Below, piece by piece: positions 46,709-55,056 of a stretch of 64,000 nt of DNA. This DNA is from Lewinellaceae bacterium. Lineage in GTDB: Bacteria > Bacteroidota > Bacteroidia > Chitinophagales > Saprospiraceae. Location of the stretch: assembly GCA_016716135.1 (NCBI GenBank), contig JADJWX010000016.1:1-64000 (forward strand), in the 5' to 3' direction. A program made the translations under genes and the position numbers. Every line of letters starts with the position of its first letter. Positions within the stretch are counted from its first letter, which is position 1. Under the pieces are notes generated by a model. That model was not told the DNA's origin, made no database searches, and saw only the letters and a list, made by a program, of their open reading frames with translations.

Positions 46709-47404
46709 TTAATTGGCGCCGCGAAAGCCCGTGTAGAGGGTCAGGATGTACTTCCGTTTGCCGACGAGGCCGGGGATTTTCCACTGGGTATCGCGGTCAA
46801 ACAGGTTGGCCGCCGAACTCAGGGAAATGTCGGCATACTTCAGATCGGTGCGCGGGTAGGCCTCCAGGTTCTCGAAGTTGCTCACGTCGATACGGCCAAA
46901 GTCGCCTTCGCCGTTGATGTTTTTGCGGGAGAACATGATGTGATCCGGCAATTCGACGACGGAAGCATCGCCGGCACCGGCGGCTTTTTGGGCCTTGATT
47001 TGGAATGCCGCAAAGGTGTACGGCGTGGAACACAGGCGGTTGAGGAATACCGCGTACTTGTTGCAGGTCGGCGAGCCGATGTACACGGCGGCTTTGTTTT
47101 CGCTACCGCTACAGCTGTCGCAGGACGATTCGTGCGTTTCGCTCGAATCGCCAAAGTAGGCGACAACTTCCTGGTCTTCGTCGAACTCGGCGGTGTCGAT
47201 GGTCAGGGTGATGTACTTCTCGACCGGAGCGCCGGCGCTCATGGCAACCTGGCCGTCGAACGGCGAGCCGGGCGGCACAACCTGTGGGCTGGTTACGTCA
47301 ACGGTGGTAGCGACCACGTCGGTCGGCATTTTTTTCTTGGTGTATTCCAAGCCAGCGACGATCTGCTTGGAAATGTTGGTGGGCAAGGTTTGCACAAAAT
47401 CCAT
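46709..47404 (-). CDS. Candidate major capsid or coat protein
   Basis: 231 residues, beta-rich, no signal peptide or membrane helix. It begins MDFVQTLPTNISKQIVAGLE, has a Cys cluster SSCDSCSGS, strands such as EKYITLTIDTAEFDED, and ends YILTLYTGFRGAN. It is the first gene of a long minus-strand run of membrane proteins and fibres and has its own consensus promoter 54 bp upstream, as expected for an abundant product. The size suits a single jelly-roll capsid protein (as in P23-77/SH1-like viruses) better than a double one. I could not match it to a known capsid family, so this call rests on position and composition. Confidence 0.4.
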   Translation of the reverse strand: MDFVQTLPTNISKQIVAGLEYTKKKMPTDVVATTVDVTSPQVVPPGSPFDGQVAMSAGAPVEKYITLTIDTAEFDEDQEVVAYFGDSSETHESSCDSCSGSENKAAVYIGSPTCNKYAVFLNRLCSTPYTFAAFQIKAQKAAGAGDASVVELPDHIMFSRKNINGEGDFGRIDVSNFENLEAYPRTDLKYADISLSSAANLFDRDTQWKIPGLVGKRKYILTLYTGFRGAN

Positions 47405-47457
47405 TTTGGAGCCTTGGTTTTGGTGATCAATAGTTTTTCCGTTCTGGAATCAAGGCT

Positions 47458-47465
47458 CAAATGTA
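47458..47465 (-). promoter_or_regulatory. Bacteroidota -7 element upstream of the capsid candidate
   Basis: TACATTTG on the minus strand fits TAnnTTTG exactly and predicts a leader of about 45 nt, rich in A and C, before the ATG at 47404. The -33 region is only AT-rich without a clear TTG. Confidence 0.45.
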
Positions 47466-47788
47466 TCCGGGGTTTTTTAATTGGGGCTTTAGACTGTTGT
47501 GGACTGTTGGGTATTGTGCGGGATTTTTGTGGATTTTTTGGGATTTTGTCGCTAATCGGAAAGAGATTCTGGTTGAGGAAACTTTTCGTTTCTCATAAAT
47601 TCTGGGTAAAATTGAAGACAATCCTTTTTTACATTGCCGATCTGGAAGGCGAAAAAGCGGTGTTGGTAATTTATAGGCTGGCCCAGTTTTACCCGCTATT
47701 GCCAATTCGGGGTAAAATTCAAAATAGTACGCTCGCTCATTCATTTAACACGGTTATGGGTGGAAAAGACATAGTCACAAGTTTCCGA

Positions 47789-47818
47789 TTGCGGTGAGCC
47801 TGTCATACCTTACATTTG
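47789..47818 (+). promoter_or_regulatory. Bacteroidota-type promoter of the cargo cassette
   Basis: TTG (47789-47791), a 19-nt spacer and TACATTTG (47811-47818) fit the Bacteroidota consensus. The transcript would have a leader of about 175 nt before the lipoprotein gene. Confidence 0.5.
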
Positions 47819-48001
47819 TCGTCCCTCTGTTAATCATCTCCAAGGCCGTTTCACCAAATTTAGTACCTGCGCAAAACAGGTGAGAGACCTTTCAATTACA
47901 TAGTTGTATCCCCAAAAACATCCCGTACTTTCACCAGAGAGAGGGCGGCTTCTTGAGTTTCCAAGCACCTTGTTTCTCTCATCATTTAAAATCTATTTAA
48001 C

Positions 48002-49714
48002 GTGAAACGACTATCTCTCCTTCTCACCTTAGTGGTCCTTGCATTGGGTTCATGTAAAAAAGACTATTTCCAAGAACCCCTTCCAAGTACTAATGCACAA
48101 AGTCTAAGAAAAAGTTACGGGCCAATTTCTGTCTCAGAGGCCCGTGCAGCACTAACTGTTTCAGGTGGAGTACAAAACAGATCTTATGAATATAATATTC
48201 AAGATATCGAACCGATCTGGGATGCTGCCGTTGATTCTAAATTTGCCAATCAAGACGATATCCTAATCGTACCCGTAGAACCGGACTCAAACAGACTTCC
48301 AGGAGGCGGGGCAAATTTAATCTTTTTCAGAAACCAAGACAGTACTCTAGACTATCGCATGCTGGTGCATGTACCATACCCTACTTACTGGGACACTACA
48401 GGACACCACCTCCATACGGAAACCTATACGGGTGCTATTGTAATTGTTTATGCCGATGGGATAATAGGAGAGGGATATTATTTCCTAAACGGCAATGCTG
48501 TAGGCACTGATAACGGGGAAATTGCAGACATTATAGCGAATTCATATACCGGTGTGACTGACCGTGGTGATTGTTGGCCCTGGAATAACAAAATAAAGTG
48601 CCCGAAATTTGGATCTGGGTTTTGGGAGAACGTCGGCGATTTCTTTAGTGGCCTTTGGCAAAGCTTCATGAGCATATTTGATGGTGGAACCGGCGGCGGT
48701 ACAGGCCCTATAAACCCTCCCATAACACCAATAACTTTCGGAGGAATTGGCTGGAATCTTCCAACGAATAATAGTGGTGGTGGCCCAGGTGGATCAACTA
48801 ACTCGTCCGCTTTATCGGGTTACTTTAACCTTTCTTTATTTACGGGAACCGAACGTGCAAATGCCAAACTAATCAATAAAATCAAAGAAAACGCTTGCCT
48901 GACGCAAAGTTCAGAAACATTATTAAATAAGCTGCTATCCGATTGTGATTACCCAGAAGACCCGGAAGAACTTTTTTTTGAGTTGCAGATTTTGGAACAA
49001 GATATTCCAAATGTATCAGAATGTGTTAGGGACATTCTAATAGATGATATTCTGACTACATATTTTTCCAACGATCAAAATGCACGATCAATAGTATCTA
49101 GCACCCTTTCCGCGGCACTTTGTCACCCTGAATTGTGGGAAAAAATTGCTAATGCATATTCTCAATATGACCCCTCAACTCATGTTAATGTTTTACCTGG
49201 AAGCATTTTTGAATGTGAGGAGGGTACTTTAGAATCTAAAGATGCTAGTGCAATAACTACAGTATTTTATTCAGACTGCCATTCTTGGGGATATCAACCC
49301 GTTGGCCCCGGTAATACTTATCAAGCATGTGGTGTCTCAGGTATGTATTTCAACTTTTTATATATATACATGGATTCGCAAAATAAGATTCAGGTAGGTG
49401 TTTATACGGGCAATATTCATGGATCATTATATTTTGAGCACCCCAGAGTTGCTTTTGATGGATCACAGTATTCATCTGGGTATGCGGCTACATACTCTGC
49501 TCTCCTTTACGATGCTGTTGAAACTGAAATAGAGAATGAACGCGCAAATAACCCACCTCAGAACTCAATTCAAAGAAGCCAACTTATAGAAACTTTTATT
49601 GATCGATTGAAAGATGGAATGGAGGCTGTCGGGGGACGATGCACAAAAACAAATAACTACGGAGTTGGCTCAAATATTTATGAAATAAGCCCTACGCCAA
49701 CCAACTGCAACTAG
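48002..49714 (+). CDS. AT-rich cargo lipoprotein of unknown function
   Basis: 570 residues with a lipoprotein signal (LTLVVLALGSC, then KKDYF), so it is lipid-anchored in the envelope and, in Bacteroidota, possibly surface-exposed. The N-terminal ~200 residues resemble anchored domains of uncharacterised lipoproteins (QNRSYEYNIQDIEPIWD). A Gly/Pro/Asn linker follows, then a helical region and a C-terminal domain with a CHSWGYQPVG segment. The base composition is much richer in A+T than the element genes, and the orientation is opposite to them, so it is probably acquired cargo. It could be a toxin with the following gene as partner; no toxin motif was recognised. Confidence 0.55.
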   Translation: MKRLSLLLTLVVLALGSCKKDYFQEPLPSTNAQSLRKSYGPISVSEARAALTVSGGVQNRSYEYNIQDIEPIWDAAVDSKFANQDDILIVPVEPDSNRLPGGGANLIFFRNQDSTLDYRMLVHVPYPTYWDTTGHHLHTETYTGAIVIVYADGIIGEGYYFLNGNAVGTDNGEIADIIANSYTGVTDRGDCWPWNNKIKCPKFGSGFWENVGDFFSGLWQSFMSIFDGGTGGGTGPINPPITPITFGGIGWNLPTNNSGGGPGGSTNSSALSGYFNLSLFTGTERANAKLINKIKENACLTQSSETLLNKLLSDCDYPEDPEELFFELQILEQDIPNVSECVRDILIDDILTTYFSNDQNARSIVSSTLSAALCHPELWEKIANAYSQYDPSTHVNVLPGSIFECEEGTLESKDASAITTVFYSDCHSWGYQPVGPGNTYQACGVSGMYFNFLYIYMDSQNKIQVGVYTGNIHGSLYFEHPRVAFDGSQYSSGYAATYSALLYDAVETEIENERANNPPQNSIQRSQLIETFIDRLKDGMEAVGGRCTKTNNYGVGSNIYEISPTPTNCN

Positions 49715-49723
49715 AATCTTTGC

Positions 49724-49765
49724 AATCTAACTTGGTTTCCACTGGTGTGGAAACCAAGTTAGATT
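49724..49765 (+). terminator. Perfect 19-bp stem-loop terminator
   Basis: Arms of 19 bases (AATCTAACTTGGTTTCCAC and its exact complement) flank the loop TGGT and are followed by AATTTTTG. It begins 9 bp after the lipoprotein stop codon, so it ends that transcript. Confidence 0.8.
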
Positions 49766-49817
49766 AATTTTTGCTACTTACACCCGCCGGAAAGTGGTTT
49801 GCAAATTTTTCGGGACT

Positions 49818-49928
49818 TTAGTCATCGGATGACTTGACCTTCGCGGTTTTTCGCAAAACACTTTCCGCTATGTACACAAAGATCAGCATCATAACAAGCA
49901 CAACGACATTGAATGCTTGAATAAACAC
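49818..49928 (-). pseudogene. Truncated small membrane-protein gene at cassette edge
   Basis: A minus-strand frame reads FIQAFNVVVLVMMLIFVYIA, then ESVLRKTAKVKSSDD, the same layout as the element's tiny membrane proteins. Only a GTG start (49928) is available, and its 5' end meets the plus-strand gene at 49935. It may be the remnant of an element gene cut by insertion of the cassette, or a GTG-started gene. Confidence 0.4.
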
Positions 49929-49934
49929 CCTTAT

Positions 49935-50430
49935 ATGGATACAATTCCCCTTTTTCTACAACTTGTTAAAGCACACGCCCTTCTGTATGCAGTCATTACT
50001 ACTAATGATATTTCTTTAATTGAAAATAACTATAATGGACGGTACGATTACCCCTCAGAAAGAGGAGTAACCTTGTTTGATTTCCATTTAAACAAACGAA
50101 GATTGTTTTACTTCAGTGAACATATTGGTAAGTGAAGACTCAACATTATCCATATTTATGCACACGGATTCATCAAAGTACTATGATAATGCACCTTCAT
50201 ATTTTGGTGAAGAAACGATTTATACCCCTATTGAAAACCTCCTTAAAGAAAAAAACATTGAGATTCCTAATAAATACAAATATGAGTTTTCTCAATTCAC
50301 TCCTCCTGCATTTGTATTCGTAAAACCAAATCTGACTGAGTATGCTATAGTACTTAGATTTGGAGACGAGGTTTGTAAAAAGCCCTTCCAAATTACTACT
50401 GATCCCAACGAGAATGATGAAAAAAATTAA
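49935..50430 (+). CDS. Small unknown cargo protein (frameshifted)
   Basis: About 164 residues from MDTIPLFLQLVKAHALLYAV. A one-base shift near 50130 splits it after FYFSEHIG; the other frame continues SEDSTLSIFMHTDSSKYYDN and ends DPNENDEKN. It is acidic, with no signal peptide or membrane helix, and A+T-rich like the preceding lipoprotein. Its position and size would suit an immunity or partner protein for that lipoprotein, which is inference. Confidence 0.5.
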
Positions 50431-50586
50431 ACAACTGGCATAAGATTTCCATAATCACCCCTTATGTTAAACAGGGAAGGCCGCAACCTGAAAGCACCGA
50501 CGGTGAGAGTGAGTAGGTTCCGCTCAAGCAAAACGGACCAAGCACGGAGGTTTCCATCTACCAAATGTTTTCCAGGTGTTGAAAAG
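50431..50586. other. Possible structured RNA or element remnant
   Basis: About 155 bp without a gene and with a different composition from the AT-rich cassette. Nested complementary segments are visible: AACCT...AGGTT enclosing CACCGACGGTG, then CCGCTCAAGCAAAACGG. The block could be a structured RNA, for example a fragment of a group II intron or a cis-regulatory RNA; I cannot assign it. Confidence 0.3.
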
Positions 50587-50614
50587 TAAAATGCCCCACA
50601 TTACTGCAGGGCAT
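50587..50614 (-). terminator. Terminator of the ATPase operon
   Basis: On the minus strand ATGCCC...GGGCAT is followed by TTTTAC. It lies about 38 bp beyond the stop of the gene at 50652, the last gene of the ATPase module. Confidence 0.55.
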
Positions 50615-50651
50615 CCAAAACATATATGAAAACAAACAAAAACTATTCGCT

Positions 50652-50954
50652 TCAGACAGGGTTGGGTAAGAACTCAATGCGGACGCTTGGGTTGTTGTCA
50701 AACAGTAACCGGACGATCATTTCAGCCAGATCGACGGGCAGCTCCATTCGGGAGGCTTTTTGCTCATAATCTTCCTGGAAGGCTTCATTTTTCCGGCAAA
50801 GCACGCCGATACGGTAGCGCAAACTCGTTGGTGTCGTGTTCAGGGCATAAGCCAATTCTTTCTTTCTTACCCGGCCGGCAACAACTTTCAATCGAATTGG
50901 ATTGCTTTCCAGCCATTCATGCAGCGTTTTACAGTATCCAGGTTCTATGGTCAT
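50652..50954 (-). CDS. Small helix-turn-helix-like protein
   Basis: 100 residues, with RVRKKELAYALNTTPTSLRY resembling a helix-turn-helix in the middle and an acidic, Asn-rich C-terminus. It is the last gene of the ATPase module and could be an element regulator. Confidence 0.45.
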   Translation of the reverse strand: MTIEPGYCKTLHEWLESNPIRLKVVAGRVRKKELAYALNTTPTSLRYRIGVLCRKNEAFQEDYEQKASRMELPVDLAEMIVRLLFDNNPSVRIEFLPNPV

Positions 50955-50969
50955 GATATAAGGGGTTTG

Positions 50970-51506
50970 TTACGCACTATTTGCATCGAGGCTTTCCTCC
51001 AGCAGGGAACGAATTTCCGTTGCGATCCTCTTCCCGTCAGGTTCGGCGCCTTCAATCGGGATGTTTGATGCCTTCAGCAATGCGCCCCCCGCACTGTACA
51101 GTTTGAAGGTCCAGGCCGGCGCTGAGAGGTCGAGCTGGACAAATACCCGCAAGGTGCCCCCGGTGTTCCAGGCGTTGAATGCCGGCTCAAGCAAATTATG
51201 AACGGGCTGGATGTTGAACATCAGCCCAGGGCGAATAAGCGGCATTTCATAACCTTTCGGCAACCGGACGGCTTCCCGGTCTGCCGCAGCCCTCAAATCC
51301 GCCAGGCTTTGGTTTGCGGTTTCAACCAGGCCTTTGAGCGTCTGGTTTTCATCATCGAGGCTGGCTAACTTGCCTTTCATCTGCCGGGCTTTCCGGGCCG
51401 TAAAAAGGTACAGAAACAAGAGTGCCGAAAGCAGCAGTAAGGCTGCTATTCCGACTGTCTTCCAGGGTGCCCGAACAGGCATAGCGGCAATAGTTTGGGC
51501 TTCCAT
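50970..51506 (-). CDS. Membrane-anchored coiled-coil protein
   Basis: 178 residues: one helix (about 16-36, VGIAALLLLSALLFLYLF), a coiled coil (MKGKLASLDDENQTLKGLVE) and a C-terminal beta-rich domain (LRVFVQLDLSAPAWTFKLY). The domain should be outside the inner membrane. It shares a transcript with the ATPase and may form part of the assembly machinery. No family is recognised. Confidence 0.5.
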   Translation of the reverse strand: MEAQTIAAMPVRAPWKTVGIAALLLLSALLFLYLFTARKARQMKGKLASLDDENQTLKGLVETANQSLADLRAAADREAVRLPKGYEMPLIRPGLMFNIQPVHNLLEPAFNAWNTGGTLRVFVQLDLSAPAWTFKLYSAGGALLKASNIPIEGAEPDGKRIATEIRSLLEESLDANSA

Positions 51507-51507
51507 G

Positions 51508-51705
51508 TCAGGTTTTTTTGATTTCGGAAACGATTTGCTGGATTTCAGCCGGGGAAAGCGACACAGTCAGTTTGCCCGCATCCAGCATTTTTCGCGCCAT
51601 GCGTTCGTTTTTAATCCGCTTTACGCTGGCAACAATGGCAAATGCGGCAGCCAGCGCAATCAGTACAAGGGCAATCCATAAGGCCCAACGCGGTATCTTT
51701 TCCAT
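51508..51705 (-). CDS. 65-residue single-helix membrane protein
   Basis: Reads MEKIPRW, then a helix ALWIALVLIALAAAFAIVAS and a basic amphipathic C-terminus ending IQQIVSEIKKT. It sits 1 bp before the coiled-coil gene. Not recognised. Confidence 0.55.
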   Translation of the reverse strand: MEKIPRWALWIALVLIALAAAFAIVASVKRIKNERMARKMLDAGKLTVSLSPAEIQQIVSEIKKT

Positions 51706-51735
51706 GATCAGGATGGGTTTTGTGGTTTGAAGGGC

Positions 51736-52392
51736 TTATACGCTATCCAAATAGCGCATTTCGGTTATCAATGCCGACCAGCGGATATCCGAGGTGCGCT
51801 TCGACCAGTCGCGCCCTTTCGAGCGCTCGATCCGGTGCCGTTGCTGGGTTGCGGCCGATTTTACCAGCGTCAAAACCGATTCCAGCAGTTTGTTGAAATC
51901 CCGCACCTTGGCATTGGCAAAGCTGCCGTAGGCCGTAGCCAGATCACTCGCCGTGAGTGATATTTCGCGGTCGCCGAAGCGGACGATCAGCTGCGCTTCC
52001 GCCACTTCCTCACCGCGGGCGAGTTCCGGGAAAGCGCGTTTTTGGTATTCATCCAGCAGCGCGGCTACGGCGTACCGCTCGACCTGAATGAGCACTTGGC
52101 GCCGGATAGCCTCCAGTTCAGCCTCGAAGCCGGTTTGTTCCGCCGCTTCCCGCCTGTTTTTGGCAATGTCGCCATACCGAACGGTGATTTGCAGCTCTTT
52201 TGCAGTGAGTTCGGGCACCGGCTTTGCCGCCAAATACGTGTCGTAGTAGGCGGTAACTTCCACATCCGTCCAGTATTCAACGGCTTTTTGAAGGACTGTG
52301 CCTTCTGCCTCCGGGTCGGTTTCTTGTAATTGGTCAATGTCAAGAACCGCTTCGGTTTGCGGCTCGGTCGATGCTGTTGTGTCGGGTACCAT
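51736..52392 (-). CDS. Unknown 218-residue helical protein
   Basis: An acidic N-terminus (TEAVLDIDQLQETDPEAEG), then long charged helices (AEQTGFEAELEAIRRQVLIQ) and a basic C-terminus. It has no membrane helix. It directly follows the ATPase gene with a 1-bp gap, so it may be its soluble partner. Confidence 0.45.
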   Translation of the reverse strand: MVPDTTASTEPQTEAVLDIDQLQETDPEAEGTVLQKAVEYWTDVEVTAYYDTYLAAKPVPELTAKELQITVRYGDIAKNRREAAEQTGFEAELEAIRRQVLIQVERYAVAALLDEYQKRAFPELARGEEVAEAQLIVRFGDREISLTASDLATAYGSFANAKVRDFNKLLESVLTLVKSAATQQRHRIERSKGRDWSKRTSDIRWSALITEMRYLDSV

Positions 52393-52393
52393 T

Positions 52394-53182
52394 TTATTTC
52401 AATTTTAGATAGGGTATGGTTTTGTAAAGGCCCGGATTTGCTGGATCCGGAATTAGTATTTCAAGTTTGTCCAGGTCGGCATACAGTTTCTTTTGGCCGG
52501 TTTCCCGGTCATACAGCACGAATGGCGACATTTTAGCGCTCGGACTGCGCAGCTTTTGCAGCGTTTGCCAGATCGGGTACAGGTCTTCCGGCAGCGTTCG
52601 GGCGGTAAACCAGGCTTCGTGGTTCGGTTTGTCGCCGGTTCGGAACACGATGTAAATTCTAAAGGCCTTCCGAAGCGCCAGGTTCATGCTCATAAAATCG
52701 TGGCTTACCACCATCACGTCCACGCAGTTGTTGCGGTGGATGGTGAAAAACTCCACCTGCTCCTCCGGCATCGCGCTCTTTTGCGGGATGTAGTTGCGGC
52801 TTTCGTCGAGAATGACCAGCCCGTTCTGGAAATACTTAGTCAGTATTTTGAACCAGGAAGGGTCGCTCCATTTCACATTTCGCAGCACCCGGATACCTCT
52901 GTCCCAGGTTTGGGCTTTGCGGGTCTTTGGATTGATCGCCCCGTACTTGAGTTCGGTCAAGGTAATCTGCGGAAACTCGTTGAAAGCCGATGCCCGCGAC
53001 GGATCACAAATAAGCACCCGGCGGAACACCTTTTTGCCCTTCGTCCGGTCGATGTAAAACTTGGCCTGTTGGCGGATAAAGGTACTTTTACCTTTACCCA
53101 GGTCGCCGAATACGCACATGGAGCAATAATCACGCTGGGAGGGGTCTTTGTAATTGTCCAAGCCATCGTAAATCGACTCCAT
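52394..53182 (-). CDS. FtsK/HerA/Zot-like genome-packaging or extrusion ATPase
   Basis: 262 residues. Walker A is GDLGKGKST (residues 26-34) and Walker B is GLVILDES with Asp126-Glu127; a conserved Asn-rich segment TIHRNNCVDVMVVSHD follows as sensor. The size and motif spacing match the small packaging ATPases of tailless viruses (PRD1 P9/A32 type) and the Zot/gpI proteins that extrude filamentous phages; FtsK and VirD4 proteins are much larger. There is no membrane helix, unlike typical Zot. It is flanked by membrane proteins in one operon. This is the strongest virus-type signature of the element. Confidence 0.75.
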   Translation of the reverse strand: MESIYDGLDNYKDPSQRDYCSMCVFGDLGKGKSTFIRQQAKFYIDRTKGKKVFRRVLICDPSRASAFNEFPQITLTELKYGAINPKTRKAQTWDRGIRVLRNVKWSDPSWFKILTKYFQNGLVILDESRNYIPQKSAMPEEQVEFFTIHRNNCVDVMVVSHDFMSMNLALRKAFRIYIVFRTGDKPNHEAWFTARTLPEDLYPIWQTLQKLRSPSAKMSPFVLYDRETGQKKLYADLDKLEILIPDPANPGLYKTIPYLKLK

Positions 53183-53310
53183 AGTATCCGGGGCTAAAGG
53201 TTTTTTTGGGGTTCTGGCTCTGGGGTTTACAGGGTTTGTTTGTTTTTTTTGACAGGATGTAGGATTTACAGGATTTCGAGGTTGGCTGTGTACCTGTCAA
53301 CTTTTGAATA
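53183..53310. repeat. Intergenic GGRTTTACAGGRTTT direct repeat
   Basis: Two imperfect copies lie 22 bp apart (GGGTTTACAGGGTTT near 53221 and GGATTTACAGGATTT near 53260), separated by a T8 run. I recall similar TTTACAGGATT-type tracts between genes in many bacteria; no function is assigned. A promoter for the ATPase gene could lie here. Confidence 0.45.
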
Positions 53311-54222
53311 TCACGGGTCGCTCCAATAAGCCTTCTCCTGTCCGTTCACAAAGGCCGTAAACTTGTCCAGCACGGAATCCGCATTTTCAAAACCGATCTT
53401 TTCCAGGAGGATTTTCCCGCCGTTGACCACCAATGGAGTCAACAGCAGGAATCCGAGCAATACTTCCGGGGCAATACGAATCTGACGGGCATCGAGTATT
53501 TTGTCCAGCAAACGCACCGTGCGCTGTTTCAGGCTTTCGCTCATGGTCACCTGTTCGGCAAAGGAGGCTTTGCGCTTGCTGTAAGCCAACACCGCTTCCT
53601 GCGCTTTTTCGAACAGCGCTTTTTCACCGGAATTGGCCTTGCCGGAAGAAACTTTCGGGTAAAGCCCTTCCACCGTTTCCACCGCCTTTTTGGGCGTGCT
53701 AAAGTGGTCGTAAGCCCATACCGCCAAAACCGATTGCAGTACATCGTACCAATCGATCAGTTCCTCCGCAGCGATGGTGTTCAGTTCGGAATCGGTAGCC
53801 GTAAATGGGCGTTGTTCAAGTACAGGTGCATTTTCGGGCGTTTCAAGGCCGTCCAGGGGATTGTGCTGCGGCAATTCCCGCTTTGCGATTTCCTCCGCCT
53901 TTTCAAGCGGGACGCCGGACCGGTCGCGGATATTTTCAACCAGTTCCACAAATTCGGGCGCCGCGCCGGTTTCTTCGCCCAAGTCTTCCGCCAACGGCTC
54001 GTCGTCGGGTACTGCGTCGGGCGCCGGAATAATATCTGCGACAGCCGGCTTCTGGGGTTCCACGGTGCGGTCGGAAGTAGCGTCCAGCAGTTCGCCCAGA
54101 ATATCATCCCCGGCAATCGGGATGCCGTTCAGTATCTGGTCGATTGCCACGGCATCGACCGGATCAGGCTCCAGGGTTTCGACCACAGAGGGTTGGAAGG
54201 TCTTTTTTGCGCGTTTAGCCAT
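53311..54222 (-). CDS. Acidic protein with C-terminal membrane segment
   Basis: 303 residues. The first ~130 are very acidic and Pro-rich (DDEPLAEDLGEETGAAPE), probably disordered. A helical region (ELIDWYDVLQSVLAVWAYDH) and a C-terminal hydrophobic segment (IAPEVLLGFLLLTPLVVNGG) follow. It overlaps the upstream gene by 8 nt. It may be a scaffold or membrane adaptor for the ATPase; no family was recognised. Confidence 0.45.
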   Translation of the reverse strand: MAKRAKKTFQPSVVETLEPDPVDAVAIDQILNGIPIAGDDILGELLDATSDRTVEPQKPAVADIIPAPDAVPDDEPLAEDLGEETGAAPEFVELVENIRDRSGVPLEKAEEIAKRELPQHNPLDGLETPENAPVLEQRPFTATDSELNTIAAEELIDWYDVLQSVLAVWAYDHFSTPKKAVETVEGLYPKVSSGKANSGEKALFEKAQEAVLAYSKRKASFAEQVTMSESLKQRTVRLLDKILDARQIRIAPEVLLGFLLLTPLVVNGGKILLEKIGFENADSVLDKFTAFVNGQEKAYWSDP

Positions 54223-54805
54223 TGTTTTCCGGAGTTGCGTTTGCCGGCAGTTGTTTTTTCAGGACATCGACCAGGTTGGCATAGGCCGAAAAGTCGATGC
54301 CCGTTTCGTACAAAATGGCAGCAAGGGCGCTGACTTCTATTCGGGCTAGCCAATGCGCATCGAAGGCGCCGGCCAGGGTTTTGACATTGCCTAAAATGGT
54401 GTCGCGTTTATGGCTGTCCAGCATAATGGAAAGGATGGTCTTTGCATCCATGCCGGCGCCCTCCCCTATCGGTAGAACGCCGATCAGTTCGCCGATTTTG
54501 TCGGCGTTCATGGCGATGCCTTCGCAGGATTTCAGGAGGTAAAAAATGGCGTTGGTGAGCACGGCTTTTTCCGTTTTCAACTTACTGGTCAGGAGCACCT
54601 CGTCGGCATACCTGTCGTGGAGCGTTTTATACCCGGCGGTGAACTCCGAGAAGCGCGCCGTGGTGGACACTTTGGCCCTGCCCTCGCGGATTGCAGCGAG
54701 CAGATCATAGCCGTGTTTGTCCAGGTCTTTTAACCAGGCCGCGAGCAGGTCTGCGCTAATCGAAGTCTCCGTACCTCCGTTGATTTTCAGTAAGTTATCA
54801 GCCAT
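54215..54805 (-). CDS. Unknown 196-residue helical protein
   Basis: No signal peptide or membrane helix. Helical segments include DLLAAWLKDLDKHGYDLLAA and SKLKTEKAVLTNAIFYLLKS. It is the first gene of the ATPase operon, which starts from the divergent region at 54.8-55.06 kb. The function is unknown. Confidence 0.45.
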   Translation of the reverse strand: MADNLLKINGGTETSISADLLAAWLKDLDKHGYDLLAAIREGRAKVSTTARFSEFTAGYKTLHDRYADEVLLTSKLKTEKAVLTNAIFYLLKSCEGIAMNADKIGELIGVLPIGEGAGMDAKTILSIMLDSHKRDTILGNVKTLAGAFDAHWLARIEVSALAAILYETGIDFSAYANLVDVLKKQLPANATPENNG

Positions 54806-55056
54806 TTTTTTCGGTAAATTTTCGGTAAGTAACCGATATATCGCTTTGGCTACGATTGGTTAGCCTTTCCATAAAATTTTACTACCGGTCAGCTTACGGA
54901 TTTGTGTTCCGTTTCGCGCTGCTGCGATCCGTTCGCAACCGCAACGCTTCGCAGACAAAGTTGGCGCTTTCGTTGCTTATTTGTGGACTATTAGGTAACT
55001 TTGTTGCAACTTCGTTATAGGCTCAAAAACTTGCTCATTACAACACTTAATTTTCT
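54806..55056. promoter_or_regulatory. Divergent regulatory region
   Basis: About 250 bp separating the minus-strand ATPase operon from the plus-strand operon. It contains TCGGTAAATTTTCGGTAAGTAACCGATATATCG with repeated CGGTAA and its inverse TTACCG/CCGAT, which could be an operator or part of an origin. No gene fits. Confidence 0.45.
54973..55003 (+). promoter_or_regulatory. Bacteroidota-type promoter of the plus-strand operon
   Basis: TTG at 54973-54975, a 20-nt spacer and TAACTTTG at 54996-55003 match the consensus and would give a leader of about 45 nt before the ATG at 55057. Confidence 0.55.

Larger units (their letters stand above)
47405..48001. other. Regulatory region between capsid candidate and cargo cassette
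   Basis: About 600 bp without a convincing gene. It holds divergent promoters for 47404 (minus) and 48002 (plus). A G/T-rich stretch at 47487-47550 has the repeated phrase TGTTGTGGACTGTTGGG. Open frames on both strands here overlap each other and lack protein features. Confidence 0.5.

Noticed and set aside
46940..47797. Plus-strand 285-codon frame over the capsid candidate
   Set aside because: It is antisense to a gene with promoter, motif-like composition and neighbours on the minus strand; its product looks like back-translated Gly/Ala/Val noise.
52394..53182. Reading the ATPase as proof of an inovirus
   Set aside because: Zot of inoviruses has a membrane helix, and the genome is far too large; the motif also fits packaging ATPases of tailless icosahedral viruses, so only the superfamily is claimed.
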